Source: Bacteroidota bacterium
GTDB taxonomy: Bacteria; Bacteroidota; Bacteroidia; B-17B0; Aurantibacillaceae
NCBI GenBank assembly: GCA_025363015.1
Contig: JANYEQ010000061.1
Span: 1 to 49,215 of the forward strand
Direction of reading: 5' to 3'
DNA: 49,215 nucleotides
Shown: positions 26,918-36,218 of the stretch, in pieces
Layout of the letters: each line of letters opens with the position of its first letter
How positions within the stretch are numbered: position 1 is the stretch's first letter
The notes under the pieces: generated by a model
Told to the model about the DNA's origin: nothing
What the model saw: the letters and a program-made list of their open reading frames with translations, nothing else
Databases searched by the model: none
Position numbers and translations under genes: made by a program

Positions 26918-27796
26918 TTAATTTTGCAAAGAATTACGATTTTTAAACAATAAAAATATTAGTGTTAATAGTAATGCTGATAAGGTTGATGTAAGTACTA
27001 TTACCCATCTTACAGGATAGCAGCGCTTATCGGGAAGGTTTGGTTTAGATACAATAGTAATGTAATCGTTATGAGAATAAGCATCCATTAAATAAGTATC
27101 ATTTTTAATTTTTGTATTTTCGTAAGATTTTAATGTAGCTTTAATTTTACCACTTAAAATTTTTATATCATTGTTTTTTTCCTTTTTATATTTAATGTTT
27201 TCATCGTTTTTATCTTCTGGTTTATCTTGTATATTATTATCGGCTTTAAATTTTTTAATGACCGTGTTTAACGAATCTAATTGATTGTTTTGAGACACTA
27301 AAACAGTTTGTGTATTTGATAGATATTGTTTAATAATTTTAGTTTTATTTTCTTTCATAAAATTATTTGTATTAGTAATTAATGCCCAATTAAGTTGTTG
27401 AGTAAATTGTGGGTCAGCATCTTTTACTTCAACTTCTATTGATTCGTACTGAGTAGGCGAAATTTTAAAATTTTCAGCATACACATAATTAAATAATGCT
27501 TTACCACCTTTTATTTTAGTGGTATCAATGCCATAGTGTTGATACAATTTAAAATCAACAGCCAATTTAGTTTTTACATCTTCACTTAAAAGATATTGTA
27601 TTAATTGTTCGGTAGAAGACTCCTCAGAGTTTTGACCAACATTTACGGGGTAAACAACGGCTACAGATTTATATTTTTCTTTTAATAAAAATGAGGCGCC
27701 AAACGAAATTACTGCGGCAACAAAACATACACTTATTACTAATTTAGCATGTTTAATAAATAATTTTAAAATGGCTTGGGTGTTAAACATCTCCAT
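26918..27796 (-). CDS. Wzz-like polysaccharide chain-length/transport protein (second copy)
   Basis: A 292-residue protein of the two-helix Wzz type. A helix at about 15-34 is followed by KYKSVAVVYPVN, then a long coiled-coil periplasmic segment (about 130-220, rich in K, N and D) and a C-terminal helix (about 266-286) preceded by PNLPDKRCYPVRW, the proline-rich pre-helix motif. No tyrosine-kinase ATPase domain is attached. It lies 4 bp after the other Wzz-like gene, which has the same layout but differs in sequence. In Wzy-type systems one such protein sets polymer length and another may serve export; which is which is unknown. Confidence 0.75.
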   Translation of the reverse strand: MEMFNTQAILKLFIKHAKLVISVCFVAAVISFGASFLLKEKYKSVAVVYPVNVGQNSEESSTEQLIQYLLSEDVKTKLAVDFKLYQHYGIDTTKIKGGKALFNYVYAENFKISPTQYESIEVEVKDADPQFTQQLNWALITNTNNFMKENKTKIIKQYLSNTQTVLVSQNNQLDSLNTVIKKFKADNNIQDKPEDKNDENIKYKKEKNNDIKILSGKIKATLKSYENTKIKNDTYLMDAYSHNDYITIVSKPNLPDKRCYPVRWVIVLTSTLSALLLTLIFLLFKNRNSLQN

Positions 27797-27800
27797 AATT

Positions 27801-28805
27801 TTATTGATTTTTTAAATTTAATTTACTTAGGTTTTCTTTAAACAATAATATTAAAAAAGTTAAAATAAAGGCCGAGGTGGCTGCTAAACCTACTAGCAAA
27901 AAGCGTTTTGGCTTGGCTTTATATTCGTTTGGCTTGGCTTTTTCTACCACAAATTTAAAAGGTAAGTTTTCTTTATTATTCATTAATTCATCATCGTACT
28001 TAGCTTTTAGCACCGGATATTTAAAGCGGTACTTTTTTAAATTTTCGTTAACAGATAAATAAGCGCCGCCGTATTTTTTTAGTATATCTAACTTTTTTTC
28101 AAGTTCAATAATGGCTGTTTTATTTCCTTTTTCAATGGCCTTAGCATAACTTTTTGTGTAAGCTTCAACATCGGTTTTATAATCTAAAACACCCAATTGA
28201 CGAAGAGTTTGAAGACTATCTTCTAACTGTCCCATCATTATCATGGTATTATCAAGAGCTTGTTTTACAATTCGTAAAGCTTGATTAGAAACGCCCCTTG
28301 TCATTTCATTTCTAACAGTATCGCAGTAGTTACAGATACCATTGGCTAAATTTGCTGAGTTATTGGCGGTATAATCATATACTTCTATTTTAATGCTATT
28401 AAATTCGGTACGTTTTATAGTTACCATTTCATCCCACTTTAATTTTAAATAATGGTAAGCAAAGGTGGTATCTTTTATTTTCCAACGCTTGTACAAATCA
28501 AATACCTGGGCTACTTTTAATTTTAAGGCATCTGAGTTTAAAATTTGAATTAACTTTTCGGCATCATCTTCATCGCCTAATTGCATGTAATCTTCTTGGT
28601 TACCGGTATTTTGTTCTAACAATAATTTTGAGGTACTAAAATGCCTTGCTGGGAAAACAACTACTGTGGCCTTGTATTGTTTAGGTAATAAAAGTGCTAC
28701 TACAATTGCAATTAGGGTGGCAATTAGGGTATACATTACAAGCGTTTTGCGCCATTTTAGTGCTTTAGCAAATAACATTTGTGCCGAAATATTTTCTATC
28801 ATCAT
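27801..28805 (-). CDS. Wzz-like polysaccharide chain-length/transport protein (first copy)
   Basis: A 334-residue protein. N-terminal helix about 22-42, then LLPKQYKATVVVFPARH, a long helical periplasmic part (about 150-265) and a C-terminal helix (about 303-325) preceded by PNEYKAKPKRF. The start ATG overlaps the flippase stop by one base within TAATGATG, so translation is probably coupled. It lacks a cytoplasmic kinase domain. The tandem pair of dissimilar Wzz-like proteins is notable. Confidence 0.75.
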   Translation of the reverse strand: MMIENISAQMLFAKALKWRKTLVMYTLIATLIAIVVALLLPKQYKATVVVFPARHFSTSKLLLEQNTGNQEDYMQLGDEDDAEKLIQILNSDALKLKVAQVFDLYKRWKIKDTTFAYHYLKLKWDEMVTIKRTEFNSIKIEVYDYTANNSANLANGICNYCDTVRNEMTRGVSNQALRIVKQALDNTMIMMGQLEDSLQTLRQLGVLDYKTDVEAYTKSYAKAIEKGNKTAIIELEKKLDILKKYGGAYLSVNENLKKYRFKYPVLKAKYDDELMNNKENLPFKFVVEKAKPNEYKAKPKRFLLVGLAATSAFILTFLILLFKENLSKLNLKNQ

Positions 28806-30259
28806 TATTTATATTTTATAAAACGCAATACCGATTTTGGATTTATTACCCCTGTAACAAAAGCTAATAAACCACTAAATATAAGCATTATTGTAAAATT
28901 AAGCATCCATTGGTTGGTTAAATGTAGGGTAAAATAGTTTGCAAAAAACAATCCTATTATAAATAAAAATACGGCTATTAAAAGGCGTTTATTAACTTTA
29001 AATTTAAATATTTTGTACGACATATATACTTGATAAAAACCTGTTAAAAATTGTGTAATTAAGCTGGCAATAGCGCTACCCAAGGCTTGGTATTTTGGTA
29101 TTAAAATAAAATTTAAAATTAAATTTACAACTATGCCTCCAAAAGCCATAAAGTTTAATTCTTTTAAATTACCATTAGCAGTAAGCAAAGTGCCAAAAAT
29201 ACAGGTAAGTGATACAGCCGTAAAACAATTCATTAACACCGCTAGTAACACATACCCCTCGGTGGCTTGATAGCCAATTTGTGTTGAGTAATATATTTTT
29301 TCAAAAAAATGTTCAGCATAAAAAATAGTGCTAATTGACACAATTAAGGCGGGCGTTAATAACAGTGTAAAGGATAGTTTTACAATATTTTCCATGTTTT
29401 CTTTATTTTTTAGCATGCGGCTAAATAATGGAATTAGTTGTATGCTAAACAGCATGGCTATTTGGTTTGCGGCATCTAACAACCTAAAACTTTTGGCATA
29501 AATACCACTTTGTTGTTTACCCAAATCACCAGGTAATAATTCTTTAATCATTAATGGATCTAGGCGATTATAAAATGTCATTAACAAAACCAATACCGCA
29601 AAGGGCAGGCTTTTTTTAAGAATTAATTTATTAAAATTCCAATCCCAATTAAGTTTAAAGCTATGGGTTTTATTTAACACAATTAAAAAACAAATAACGC
29701 CTGTTAAGCCATAGCCAATGGTTTGCGCATACACAAAACTCATGCAGCTTATTTGTAAGCCAAAAACTTTAAACAACATGGCCAATACAATTAGTATTTG
29801 TATAACCCTATCTAAAACCGAAACAAAGCTATCTAACCTAAATAAATGAAGTGCTTGTAAGTTTGAGCGTAAAAACACATTTAAACTTAGCATAAAACTA
29901 TTAATACAAAGTATTATTAAAAGTTTAAAATTAAAGCCAAAAATTAAGTAACCAATTAGTAACGAAATTATTAAGTAAAACAAACCTAAAGCAAATTTTA
30001 AACTTAGCATTTTGCCAAAATGCTTGCTCAATAAATGGCTATTTTGTGCTAAATTTCGATTATTAAAATTGGTTAACCCAAAATCTAAAAAAATATTTAG
30101 TAACAACGAAAAATTAAAAACAATAAAGTACTCGCCATAACTAATATCACCAATTTGACCTTGCACTTTTGGCTCTATAATAATTGTCCAAAAAGGCTTA
30201 ATTAATAAATTAAGAATAAGCAATATAGCTAAGTCGAATATAAACTTCTTTTTTTGCAA
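28805..30259 (-). CDS. Wzx-like oligosaccharide flippase (MATE/MVF superfamily)
   Basis: A 484-residue protein with about 14 hydrophobic spans, beginning with a TTG. The N-terminus QKKKFIFDLAILLILNLLIKPFW, the second-helix region YGEYFIVFNFSLLLNIFLDFGLTNFNNR and the C-terminal polysaccharide-biosynthesis half match Wzx/RfbX translocases, which flip undecaprenyl-linked sugar repeats across the inner membrane. It is the first gene of a four- or five-gene minus-strand operon. No glycosyltransferase genes are nearby, so repeat-unit synthesis must be encoded elsewhere. Confidence 0.87.
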   Translation of the reverse strand: MQKKKFIFDLAILLILNLLIKPFWTIIIEPKVQGQIGDISYGEYFIVFNFSLLLNIFLDFGLTNFNNRNLAQNSHLLSKHFGKMLSLKFALGLFYLIISLLIGYLIFGFNFKLLIILCINSFMLSLNVFLRSNLQALHLFRLDSFVSVLDRVIQILIVLAMLFKVFGLQISCMSFVYAQTIGYGLTGVICFLIVLNKTHSFKLNWDWNFNKLILKKSLPFAVLVLLMTFYNRLDPLMIKELLPGDLGKQQSGIYAKSFRLLDAANQIAMLFSIQLIPLFSRMLKNKENMENIVKLSFTLLLTPALIVSISTIFYAEHFFEKIYYSTQIGYQATEGYVLLAVLMNCFTAVSLTCIFGTLLTANGNLKELNFMAFGGIVVNLILNFILIPKYQALGSAIASLITQFLTGFYQVYMSYKIFKFKVNKRLLIAVFLFIIGLFFANYFTLHLTNQWMLNFTIMLIFSGLLAFVTGVINPKSVLRFIKYK

Positions 30260-30335
30260 TTTTTAATTTGCGAAGTTACTACTTTTTATGAATAAACTTA
30301 GGTGGAGTAATTTGCCTTTATTTTTGATTTTTAAA

Positions 30336-30350
30336 GACTTAAATTAAGTC
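30336..30350. promoter_or_regulatory. 15-base palindrome, possible operator
   Basis: GACTTAA-A-TTAAGTC is a perfect inverted repeat about 77 bases upstream of the flippase start. It could be a dimeric regulator site; no factor can be named. Confidence 0.3.
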
Positions 30351-30546
30351 AGGATATTTTTTTTGTATACACCTGTAGGTATTTTACCAAATAAAAAGTG
30401 AGTGCTATTTTGTGTAAAATTTATATTTTTTAACTAAAAATGAGTGAATCATAACTTTGCCTGATTAAACGTTTATTTTTTGTGCCTTACTGAGTGAAAG
30501 TGCCTTTTGAATTATTAAATAATTAGCTTAACAACCACTAATTATA

Positions 30547-30554
30547 TACTTTTG
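30547..30554 (+). promoter_or_regulatory. -7 promoter box of the thioredoxin-fold protein gene
   Basis: TACTTTTG matches TAnnTTTG exactly and lies 22 bases before the ATG at 30577. A partial TTAG at 30523-30526 is the nearest candidate -33 element. Confidence 0.45.
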
Positions 30555-30576
30555 ATGAAGAAAATAACAGTATAAT

Positions 30577-31056
30577 ATGAAAAAAATAATTTTAAGTTTA
30601 GTTTTTGGTTTGTTTTTAATAAGTTTTGTAGCTAAGGCCCAAAACCCAAGTTACATGCAGTTGGTTTCAATTATTCAATCAAAATTACCAAGTTTAGATA
30701 TAAATAACAAAATAGTTGTTTTAAATGTTTGGTCGGTAGCAAACCTTGCTAGCCGCGATGCCAATAAAGAATTTGATAAAGCCTACAAATTATGGGAATA
30801 TGCCAAATTAAAAAATGGTACCAAAGGAGTAGTAATTATTAGCTGTAATATAGATGCAGATGCCATAGCTACTGATATTGCAGCAACTAAAGATGGTATT
30901 ATTAATTTAATTAAACTTAACAAAACCGATTATAGTTTTTTAAATAACGTAACCGCTGGTACAAATATTGTTTTTGATAATACGGCTACCAAAGTATATG
31001 AAAACCTGAGTGCCGATAAAGTTTTTAATTCATTTGTTAACCTTTTAACTCGTTAA
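30577..31056 (+). CDS. secreted TlpA-like thioredoxin-fold protein lacking the CxxC cysteines
   Basis: A 159-residue protein with signal peptide (1-22, ending VAKAQ). The mature part has the TlpA/AhpC-TSA layout: IVVLNVWSVANLASRDANKEF (about 46-66) corresponds to the strand and active-site helix of TlpA, but the two cysteines of WCxxC are replaced by Asn and Ser. Then come KGVVIISCNIDAD (a second strand) and TNIVFDNTATKVYENL, the strand after the cis-Pro position. So the redox function is probably lost and a binding or structural role is more likely. It lies 29 bp before the giant adhesin-like gene and is probably cotranscribed with it. Confidence 0.65.
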   Translation: MKKIILSLVFGLFLISFVAKAQNPSYMQLVSIIQSKLPSLDINNKIVVLNVWSVANLASRDANKEFDKAYKLWEYAKLKNGTKGVVIISCNIDADAIATDIAATKDGIINLIKLNKTDYSFLNNVTAGTNIVFDNTATKVYENLSADKVFNSFVNLLTR

Positions 31057-31085
31057 TACTTACTGTATTTACACTCTATTATACT

Positions 31086-34000
31086 ATGAAAAATCAATTA
31101 ATAAAATACCTTACTCTAATTTGCTTTTTGTTTGTAGCTATACAAACAAATACGGCACAGAGTGCCGCAGCGTGTAATAACGGGCAAAATTTTTGTAATA
31201 ATCCAGCTTTTCCTAGGATGGTTGGTGGCACAGGTTTAACAGGTGCTGCCGCTGGGCCTTCGGTTAGTAATCCTTTCTCTAATCCACAAGGTGTAAATAG
31301 TGGTTGTATGTTTGCAAATGTTCCTGGCCCACAATGGATGATTTTAACTGCGAGTTCTAATGGTAGTTTAGGTTTCTCATTAGGTCAAGCAGGCTCTCCC
31401 AACCCACAAGCTGGTTATTACGATTGGATTTTATGGCCAATAACTGGCAATTTAGCTGCTACTTGCTCAGGTATTTTTGCTGGTACACAAGCTCCTGCAG
31501 CTTGTAATTGGAATTGTACTTCGGGTGGAGGTACAGGTATGGGTACAGTTCCTGCGGGTGCTACGGGCTGTAACTTTCAACCATCCATTCCTGTTACGGC
31601 TGGTCAGCAATTTATATTTTTATTTTCTAATTACAGCGGTGTAAGTGGTAGTGTTACTTTTCAAAGTACAGGTACTGCTGCATTAAGCTGTAGTCCATTA
31701 ATTATACCAAGTGCTACTGTATGTGCTGGTGCCACAACTACCGTAGGCGCACAATGGTTAGGTGTTGTTAATCCTATTACCTATACTTTAAATCCAGGTG
31801 GTTCGGTACAAACAAGTTCTGTTTTTACGGTAACGGGGCCAATAAATACTGCATCTTCAGTAGCTGTTTATACTGTTTTAGCAGCATCTACCAATACATC
31901 TGGTGCAGCAATTATTGCTCAAACAACTTTTTCATTATTTACTTCGGGTAACCAAAGTATTACTGTAAATACAACTAGTACAGTTTGTCAGGGTGCAAGT
32001 GTTAATTTAACGGCTTTAATGCCAGCAGCGGCAAACCCTACGGCTTATGCATGGGCGGGGCCAAATTCTTTTGTATCAACCGTTCAAAACCCTACTATTA
32101 CAAATATTCAACCTTTATCTGCAGGTATTTATACTGTTACCTCTAACATTAATTTTTTAGGTAAACAATGTCCTCGCAATAATACAACTCAAATAAATGT
32201 GGTGGCTACCAACTCAGTAACAGTTACTCCTAACTTTACATTATGTCAAGGCTCTAGTTTAAACTTAACAGCCTCAGCAAATGCAGCCAATAGCTATTCG
32301 TGGAGTGGTCCATCGGCCTTTAATACCACTACACAAAACCCTACTATTGCTTCAGTATTACCATCGGCAGCTGGTAATTATACAGCAACTGCATTTTTTA
32401 CAAATGGTATTATTACGTGTTCTCGTACTGCTGTATCAAACGTTTCGGTAGTGGCTACATCGCCTGTGTTGGTAACAGTACCAAACAATGTATGTCAAAA
32501 TACAACTGCTAACCTAACAGCAAATGCACCAGGTGCCATTAGTTACACTTGGCTTGGGCCAAATAGCTATACATCTAGCGCCACAAGTAATAGTATTACA
32601 AACATACAACCTATAGCCACCGGGCCATATTTTGCAACCGCTTTGTTTGCCTTAGGCAGTGTTAGTTGCACCACTACTGGCAGTAATCAAATTAGTGTTG
32701 TACCTGTTAATACCATTACCGTTATACCAACTGTTACCGTATGCGAGCCCAGTGGAGCTAGTTTATTAGCAAGTTCGCAAGGCGCAATTACTTATTCCTG
32801 GAGTGGACCTGCAAGTTATACCTCAAACATTGCTAATCCGCAATTTGTAAATTTATATCCTATAAATTCTGGTATTTATACGGTTACAGCCTCTTACAAT
32901 AATGGAATATTAACCTGTTACAATACAAATACTACTAATTTAATAGTAAATCCTATTTTAACGTTTACTTTACCAAGTTATAGACAAGTTTGTTACAACT
33001 CTTTAGTTGTAGTTAATGGCCCTGCAGGAGCAACATCTTATACATGGAGTGGCGGAAATGGCTTTTTATCAAATTCACAAAATTTACAAATACCTAATAT
33101 ACAAGCGCCAAATGCTGGTATTTATCAATTAGAAGTGAATTTGGGTCCGTGTAAAACAAAAGCTAGTATTGATATAGATGTACTAGACCCTATACAGTTT
33201 ACATTAACGCCTAATAGCCGCACTATTTGCTTAGGCGACACGGTTAAATTAACTATGGGGTCAGCCTTTGGTAGTGGAAATTACGCCTATGTGTGGGATC
33301 CACAAGTTTACTTAAGTTCGCCAACAGGTAGTTTTCAGGTAGGGGTGCCAGCAGGTACAACCATATATAATGTTACAGGTTTTGATATTGCTTGCCCAAG
33401 TTACACATTGGGTTACAACTTTAAAATTACGGTAAATAAACCGCCAATACCTAAATTACAATTAGATAAAACACAAGGTTGTGAAGCTTTATGCCAATTT
33501 TATAATACAAAAACACAAGCTGAATCAGCAATTACAACTTATGATTTTGGTGGAGATAGAAAAATGCAAGCAGACAGCTTTAACTATTGTTTAGATGCCC
33601 CAGGCACTTATACATTAAGAATATATAGTAAAGGCATTAACGGCTGTAGTGGTATTTACCAATACCCCGAACCCATTATTGTGTTTCCTAAACCACACGC
33701 TGATTTTAGTTGGACACCCGACATTGTAACCACTACTGATAATATAGTAACCTTTAAACCAAGCAGTAAATATGGCCCAATAGTTACCACAGCATGGCAG
33801 TTTATAGGCTCAACAATTACTGGTATTGATACTACAAACGTAAACTTGCCCCAACGCACTTACGAAAACACAGGTAAATACCCAATAATGCTAATTAGCA
33901 CTACTGATAAAGGTTGTATAGATACCGTGGTTAAATTTTTAGAGGTAGTTGATGAACTAAATATTTTTATACCCAATACCTTTACACCAAATGGTGATGG

Positions 34001-34241
34001 CTTAAACGATATATTTAACATTAAAGGCGTGGGCTTTAAAGTTGAAAACTTTAATATGGAAATATTTGACCGTTGGGGAACCTCTATTTACTATACAAAA
34101 GATGTAATGAAAGGCTGGGACGGAACCGTAAAAGGTGGCCAACCATCTGCCGATGCGGTTTATATTTATAAAATAAAAGTAATAGGCGCTAATGGGCAAG
34201 GTAGAAAAGAATACGTTGGGCATGTTACCCTAATAAAATAA
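31086..34241 (+). CDS. large Ig-repeat surface protein with T9SS type B (gliding-motility-associated) domain
   Basis: A 1051-residue secreted protein, signal peptide 1-24 (ending TNTAQ). An N-terminal domain (about 25-205, Gly/Cys-rich, with ASSNGSLGFSLGQAG and GQQFIFLFSNYSG) is followed by about five Ig-like repeats (about 290-700). Each has VCQGxSxNLTA, then YxWxGPxxF, then a QNPxIxNIxP and GxYTVT pattern. A PKD-like module comes next (PHADFSWTPDIV near 868). The end has FIPNTFTPNGDGLNDIFNI, MEIFDRWGTSIYYT and GWDGTV, the type B sorting domain. It should be secreted by T9SS and attached to the cell surface. Adhesion is likely. Confidence 0.9.
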   Translation: MKNQLIKYLTLICFLFVAIQTNTAQSAAACNNGQNFCNNPAFPRMVGGTGLTGAAAGPSVSNPFSNPQGVNSGCMFANVPGPQWMILTASSNGSLGFSLGQAGSPNPQAGYYDWILWPITGNLAATCSGIFAGTQAPAACNWNCTSGGGTGMGTVPAGATGCNFQPSIPVTAGQQFIFLFSNYSGVSGSVTFQSTGTAALSCSPLIIPSATVCAGATTTVGAQWLGVVNPITYTLNPGGSVQTSSVFTVTGPINTASSVAVYTVLAASTNTSGAAIIAQTTFSLFTSGNQSITVNTTSTVCQGASVNLTALMPAAANPTAYAWAGPNSFVSTVQNPTITNIQPLSAGIYTVTSNINFLGKQCPRNNTTQINVVATNSVTVTPNFTLCQGSSLNLTASANAANSYSWSGPSAFNTTTQNPTIASVLPSAAGNYTATAFFTNGIITCSRTAVSNVSVVATSPVLVTVPNNVCQNTTANLTANAPGAISYTWLGPNSYTSSATSNSITNIQPIATGPYFATALFALGSVSCTTTGSNQISVVPVNTITVIPTVTVCEPSGASLLASSQGAITYSWSGPASYTSNIANPQFVNLYPINSGIYTVTASYNNGILTCYNTNTTNLIVNPILTFTLPSYRQVCYNSLVVVNGPAGATSYTWSGGNGFLSNSQNLQIPNIQAPNAGIYQLEVNLGPCKTKASIDIDVLDPIQFTLTPNSRTICLGDTVKLTMGSAFGSGNYAYVWDPQVYLSSPTGSFQVGVPAGTTIYNVTGFDIACPSYTLGYNFKITVNKPPIPKLQLDKTQGCEALCQFYNTKTQAESAITTYDFGGDRKMQADSFNYCLDAPGTYTLRIYSKGINGCSGIYQYPEPIIVFPKPHADFSWTPDIVTTTDNIVTFKPSSKYGPIVTTAWQFIGSTITGIDTTNVNLPQRTYENTGKYPIMLISTTDKGCIDTVVKFLEVVDELNIFIPNTFTPNGDGLNDIFNIKGVGFKVENFNMEIFDRWGTSIYYTKDVMKGWDGTVKGGQPSADAVYIYKIKVIGANGQGRKEYVGHVTLIK

Positions 34242-34260
34242 AATATAGGTACTCATAATA

Positions 34261-34294
34261 AAAAAATCCTCTCAAGAAATTGAGAGGATTTTTT
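34261..34294. terminator. bidirectional intrinsic terminator between the adhesin and dnaB
   Basis: A perfect 14-bp stem AAAAAATCCTCTCA / TGAGAGGATTTTTT with a 6-base loop lies between convergent genes, so it can stop transcription from both sides. Confidence 0.92.
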
Positions 34295-34306
34295 TATGTG
34301 TTACAA

Positions 34307-35893
34307 CTAAAAAGGTGGTTCGTTAAAATCTTCAATATCGTTTTTCTTAATAATATCGCTACTGGTATCATCTATCCTATCCCAATTTTTTGAGGTAACT
34401 GTTTTAGTGCCATTGGTGGTTAAAAAATCTTCGTTTTGTTGCAGTGGGTTAACGTTATTATTTTGGTTATAAATACTTTGCCCCTCGGTATAATCTAAAT
34501 CGGCAAATTTTGCAAACTGCCCAATAAAGCGAAGTTTAACGGTTTCTAAAGCACCATGCCTATTCTTAGCAATAATTACTTCGGCTCTACCTTTTGTAGG
34601 CTCGTTATTTTCATCTACCTCTAAGCCATAATATTCGGGCCTATAAATAAACATTACCATATCGGCATCTTGCTCAATAGCTCCCGATTCACGTAAATCG
34701 CTTAATTGTGGGCGTTTGCTTCCTCCTGGTCTATTTTCAACCTGCCTACTTAATTGCGATAAGGCAATAATGGGTATTTCTAATTCTTTTGCTAAACTTT
34801 TTAAACCTCGCGAAATGTAACTAATTTCTTGCTCGCGATTGCCTTTTCCATCGGGACCGCCACTCATGAGTTGTAAATAATCTATAATAATTAACTCAAC
34901 CTTTTGATTTTCTTTTAAACGGCGGGCTTTGGCACGCAACTCAAAAATAGATAAGGCTGGCGTATCATCAATATACAAAGGGGCTACAGCTAATTTTTTT
35001 ATACGTTCATTTAGTTGTACAAATTCATGGTTTTCTAAATTTCCTTTTAAAATTTTATCTTGTGGTATTTCGGTTTCGCTACTAATTAAACGTTTTACAA
35101 GTTGTAGCGACGACATTTCTAAACTAAAAATGGCAACAGGTTTATTAAACTCTACTGCTGCATTTTTTGCCATGCTAACCACAAAGGCAGTTTTACCCAT
35201 ACCTGGCCTAGCAGCTAAAATTAGTAAGTCGGATTTTTGCCAGCCTCCAGTAATTCTATCCATAGCACTAAAGCCACTTGGCACGCCGCTTAAGCCATCT
35301 TTTTGGTTCGCCGCAGCTTCAATCTCTTCTAAGGCTTTACCAATTAAGGTACTCATTTTATCGCCTTGTTTACGAACGTTACTATCTAAAATTTCAAAAA
35401 TATTTTTAGTGGTTTCGTCTAGCAGTTCAAACACATCGGTACTATCTTCGTAAGCCGATTTAATGGTTTCGGTGCTGAGACGAATTAACTCGCGTTGTAA
35501 ATATTTTTGTGCTACTATACGCGCATGAAACTCAATATTGGCAGATGATGCAATGCGGTTAGTTAAGGCTGATACGTAATAAGAACCACCTACAATTTCT
35601 AATTCGGAAGTCCGTTTTAATTCTTGTGTAACGGTTAAAATATCTACAGGTTCGCTACGGTTAAATAGTGCTATCATTGCCTGAAATACGCGTCCATTTT
35701 GGTCCTTATAAAAAGCTTCGGGGCTTAAAATATCAATAACCGTACTAAGGGCTTCGCGCTCCAAAAGCATAGCGCCTAGCACGGCTTCTTCTAATTCAAT
35801 AGCTTGAGGGGGTAATTTACCAATTTCGTTAGGGTTGCTAACACTAGGTTTTATAATAGATTTGCGGGTTTTATTTTGGTTATCGTTAATCAT
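34307..35893 (-). CDS. dnaB: replicative DNA helicase DnaB
   Basis: The ATG at 35893 gives 528 residues; the longer frame adds 11 unlikely residues. The N-terminal primase-binding domain (LPPQAIELEEAVLGAMLLE) is followed by the RecA-type motor with Walker A ARPGMGKTA, Walker B LIIIDYLQLMSGG, SQLSRQVENRPG and the closing ADMVMFIYRPEYY. This is the ring helicase that opens the replication fork. No intein is present. The extra C-terminal tail (about 470-528) is polar and variable. It is monocistronic and converges on the adhesin gene through the shared terminator. Confidence 0.95.
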   Translation of the reverse strand: MINDNQNKTRKSIIKPSVSNPNEIGKLPPQAIELEEAVLGAMLLEREALSTVIDILSPEAFYKDQNGRVFQAMIALFNRSEPVDILTVTQELKRTSELEIVGGSYYVSALTNRIASSANIEFHARIVAQKYLQRELIRLSTETIKSAYEDSTDVFELLDETTKNIFEILDSNVRKQGDKMSTLIGKALEEIEAAANQKDGLSGVPSGFSAMDRITGGWQKSDLLILAARPGMGKTAFVVSMAKNAAVEFNKPVAIFSLEMSSLQLVKRLISSETEIPQDKILKGNLENHEFVQLNERIKKLAVAPLYIDDTPALSIFELRAKARRLKENQKVELIIIDYLQLMSGGPDGKGNREQEISYISRGLKSLAKELEIPIIALSQLSRQVENRPGGSKRPQLSDLRESGAIEQDADMVMFIYRPEYYGLEVDENNEPTKGRAEVIIAKNRHGALETVKLRFIGQFAKFADLDYTEGQSIYNQNNNVNPLQQNEDFLTTNGTKTVTSKNWDRIDDTSSDIIKKNDIEDFNEPPF

Positions 35894-36163
35894 ACAGTAA
35901 ACACATAAAATAATGTGGGATGGCAAATGTGCAACAAAAATGTTGTATCATAAATTTACGAAATATTAGTTTTATTAATAACTTGTTTATAACTATAATT
36001 TGTATGTGAAAGCCCATTATTAAAGGCATTTAGAAAGCAAGGCAATTGTTAATAAATGGTAAAAACAGTTTTAAACACCAAACGTGTTAAACAAATGTTA
36101 ATTAACTAACCCATTTCATTTTCAGGATATTAACAAAAAAAGTAAAAAATTAGTTTGAAGTTG
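35894..36163. other. intergenic stretch between dnaB and the Pmp3-tailed lipoprotein gene
   Basis: No open reading frame or RNA gene is evident. It must hold the dnaB promoter on the minus strand, but I see no exact TAnnTTTG there. The downstream end runs into the palindrome-overlapped promoter listed separately. Confidence 0.4.
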
Positions 36164-36193
36164 TTTGAATTAGTTTAAATGTAATTACATTTA
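36164..36193 (+). promoter_or_regulatory. promoter with an 18-bp palindrome over its -7 box
   Basis: TTTG (36164-36167), an 18-bp spacer and TACATTTA (36186-36193, 7 of 8 to TAnnTTTG) form a Bacteroidota promoter 25 bases before the ATG. The -7 box is the right half of a perfect 18-base palindrome (36176-36193, TAAATGTAA/TTACATTTA). A dimeric regulator bound there would block RNA polymerase, so negative control of the downstream lipoprotein is a reasonable inference. Confidence 0.55.
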
Positions 36194-36218
36194 CCCAAAC
36201 AATAAAAAACAAAAAAAT

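Larger units (their letters stand above)
30260..30576. promoter_or_regulatory. 317-bp divergent control region between the exopolysaccharide operon and a secreted gene
   Basis: No gene is seen here. It holds TGAGTG(A) motifs at 30399, 30441 and 30491, a 15-base palindrome (30336-30350), an imperfect minus-strand -7 box TAACTTCG (30271-30278) for the flippase operon, and an exact plus-strand -7 box (30547-30554) for the next gene. It is long for this compact genome, which suggests real regulation of one or both operons. Confidence 0.4.

Noticed and set aside
31953-33190. Repeat structure in the large adhesin as a CRISPR-like or tandem DNA repeat
   Set aside because: The repeats are similar at protein level only (Ig modules of about 80 residues); the DNA is diverged and coding.
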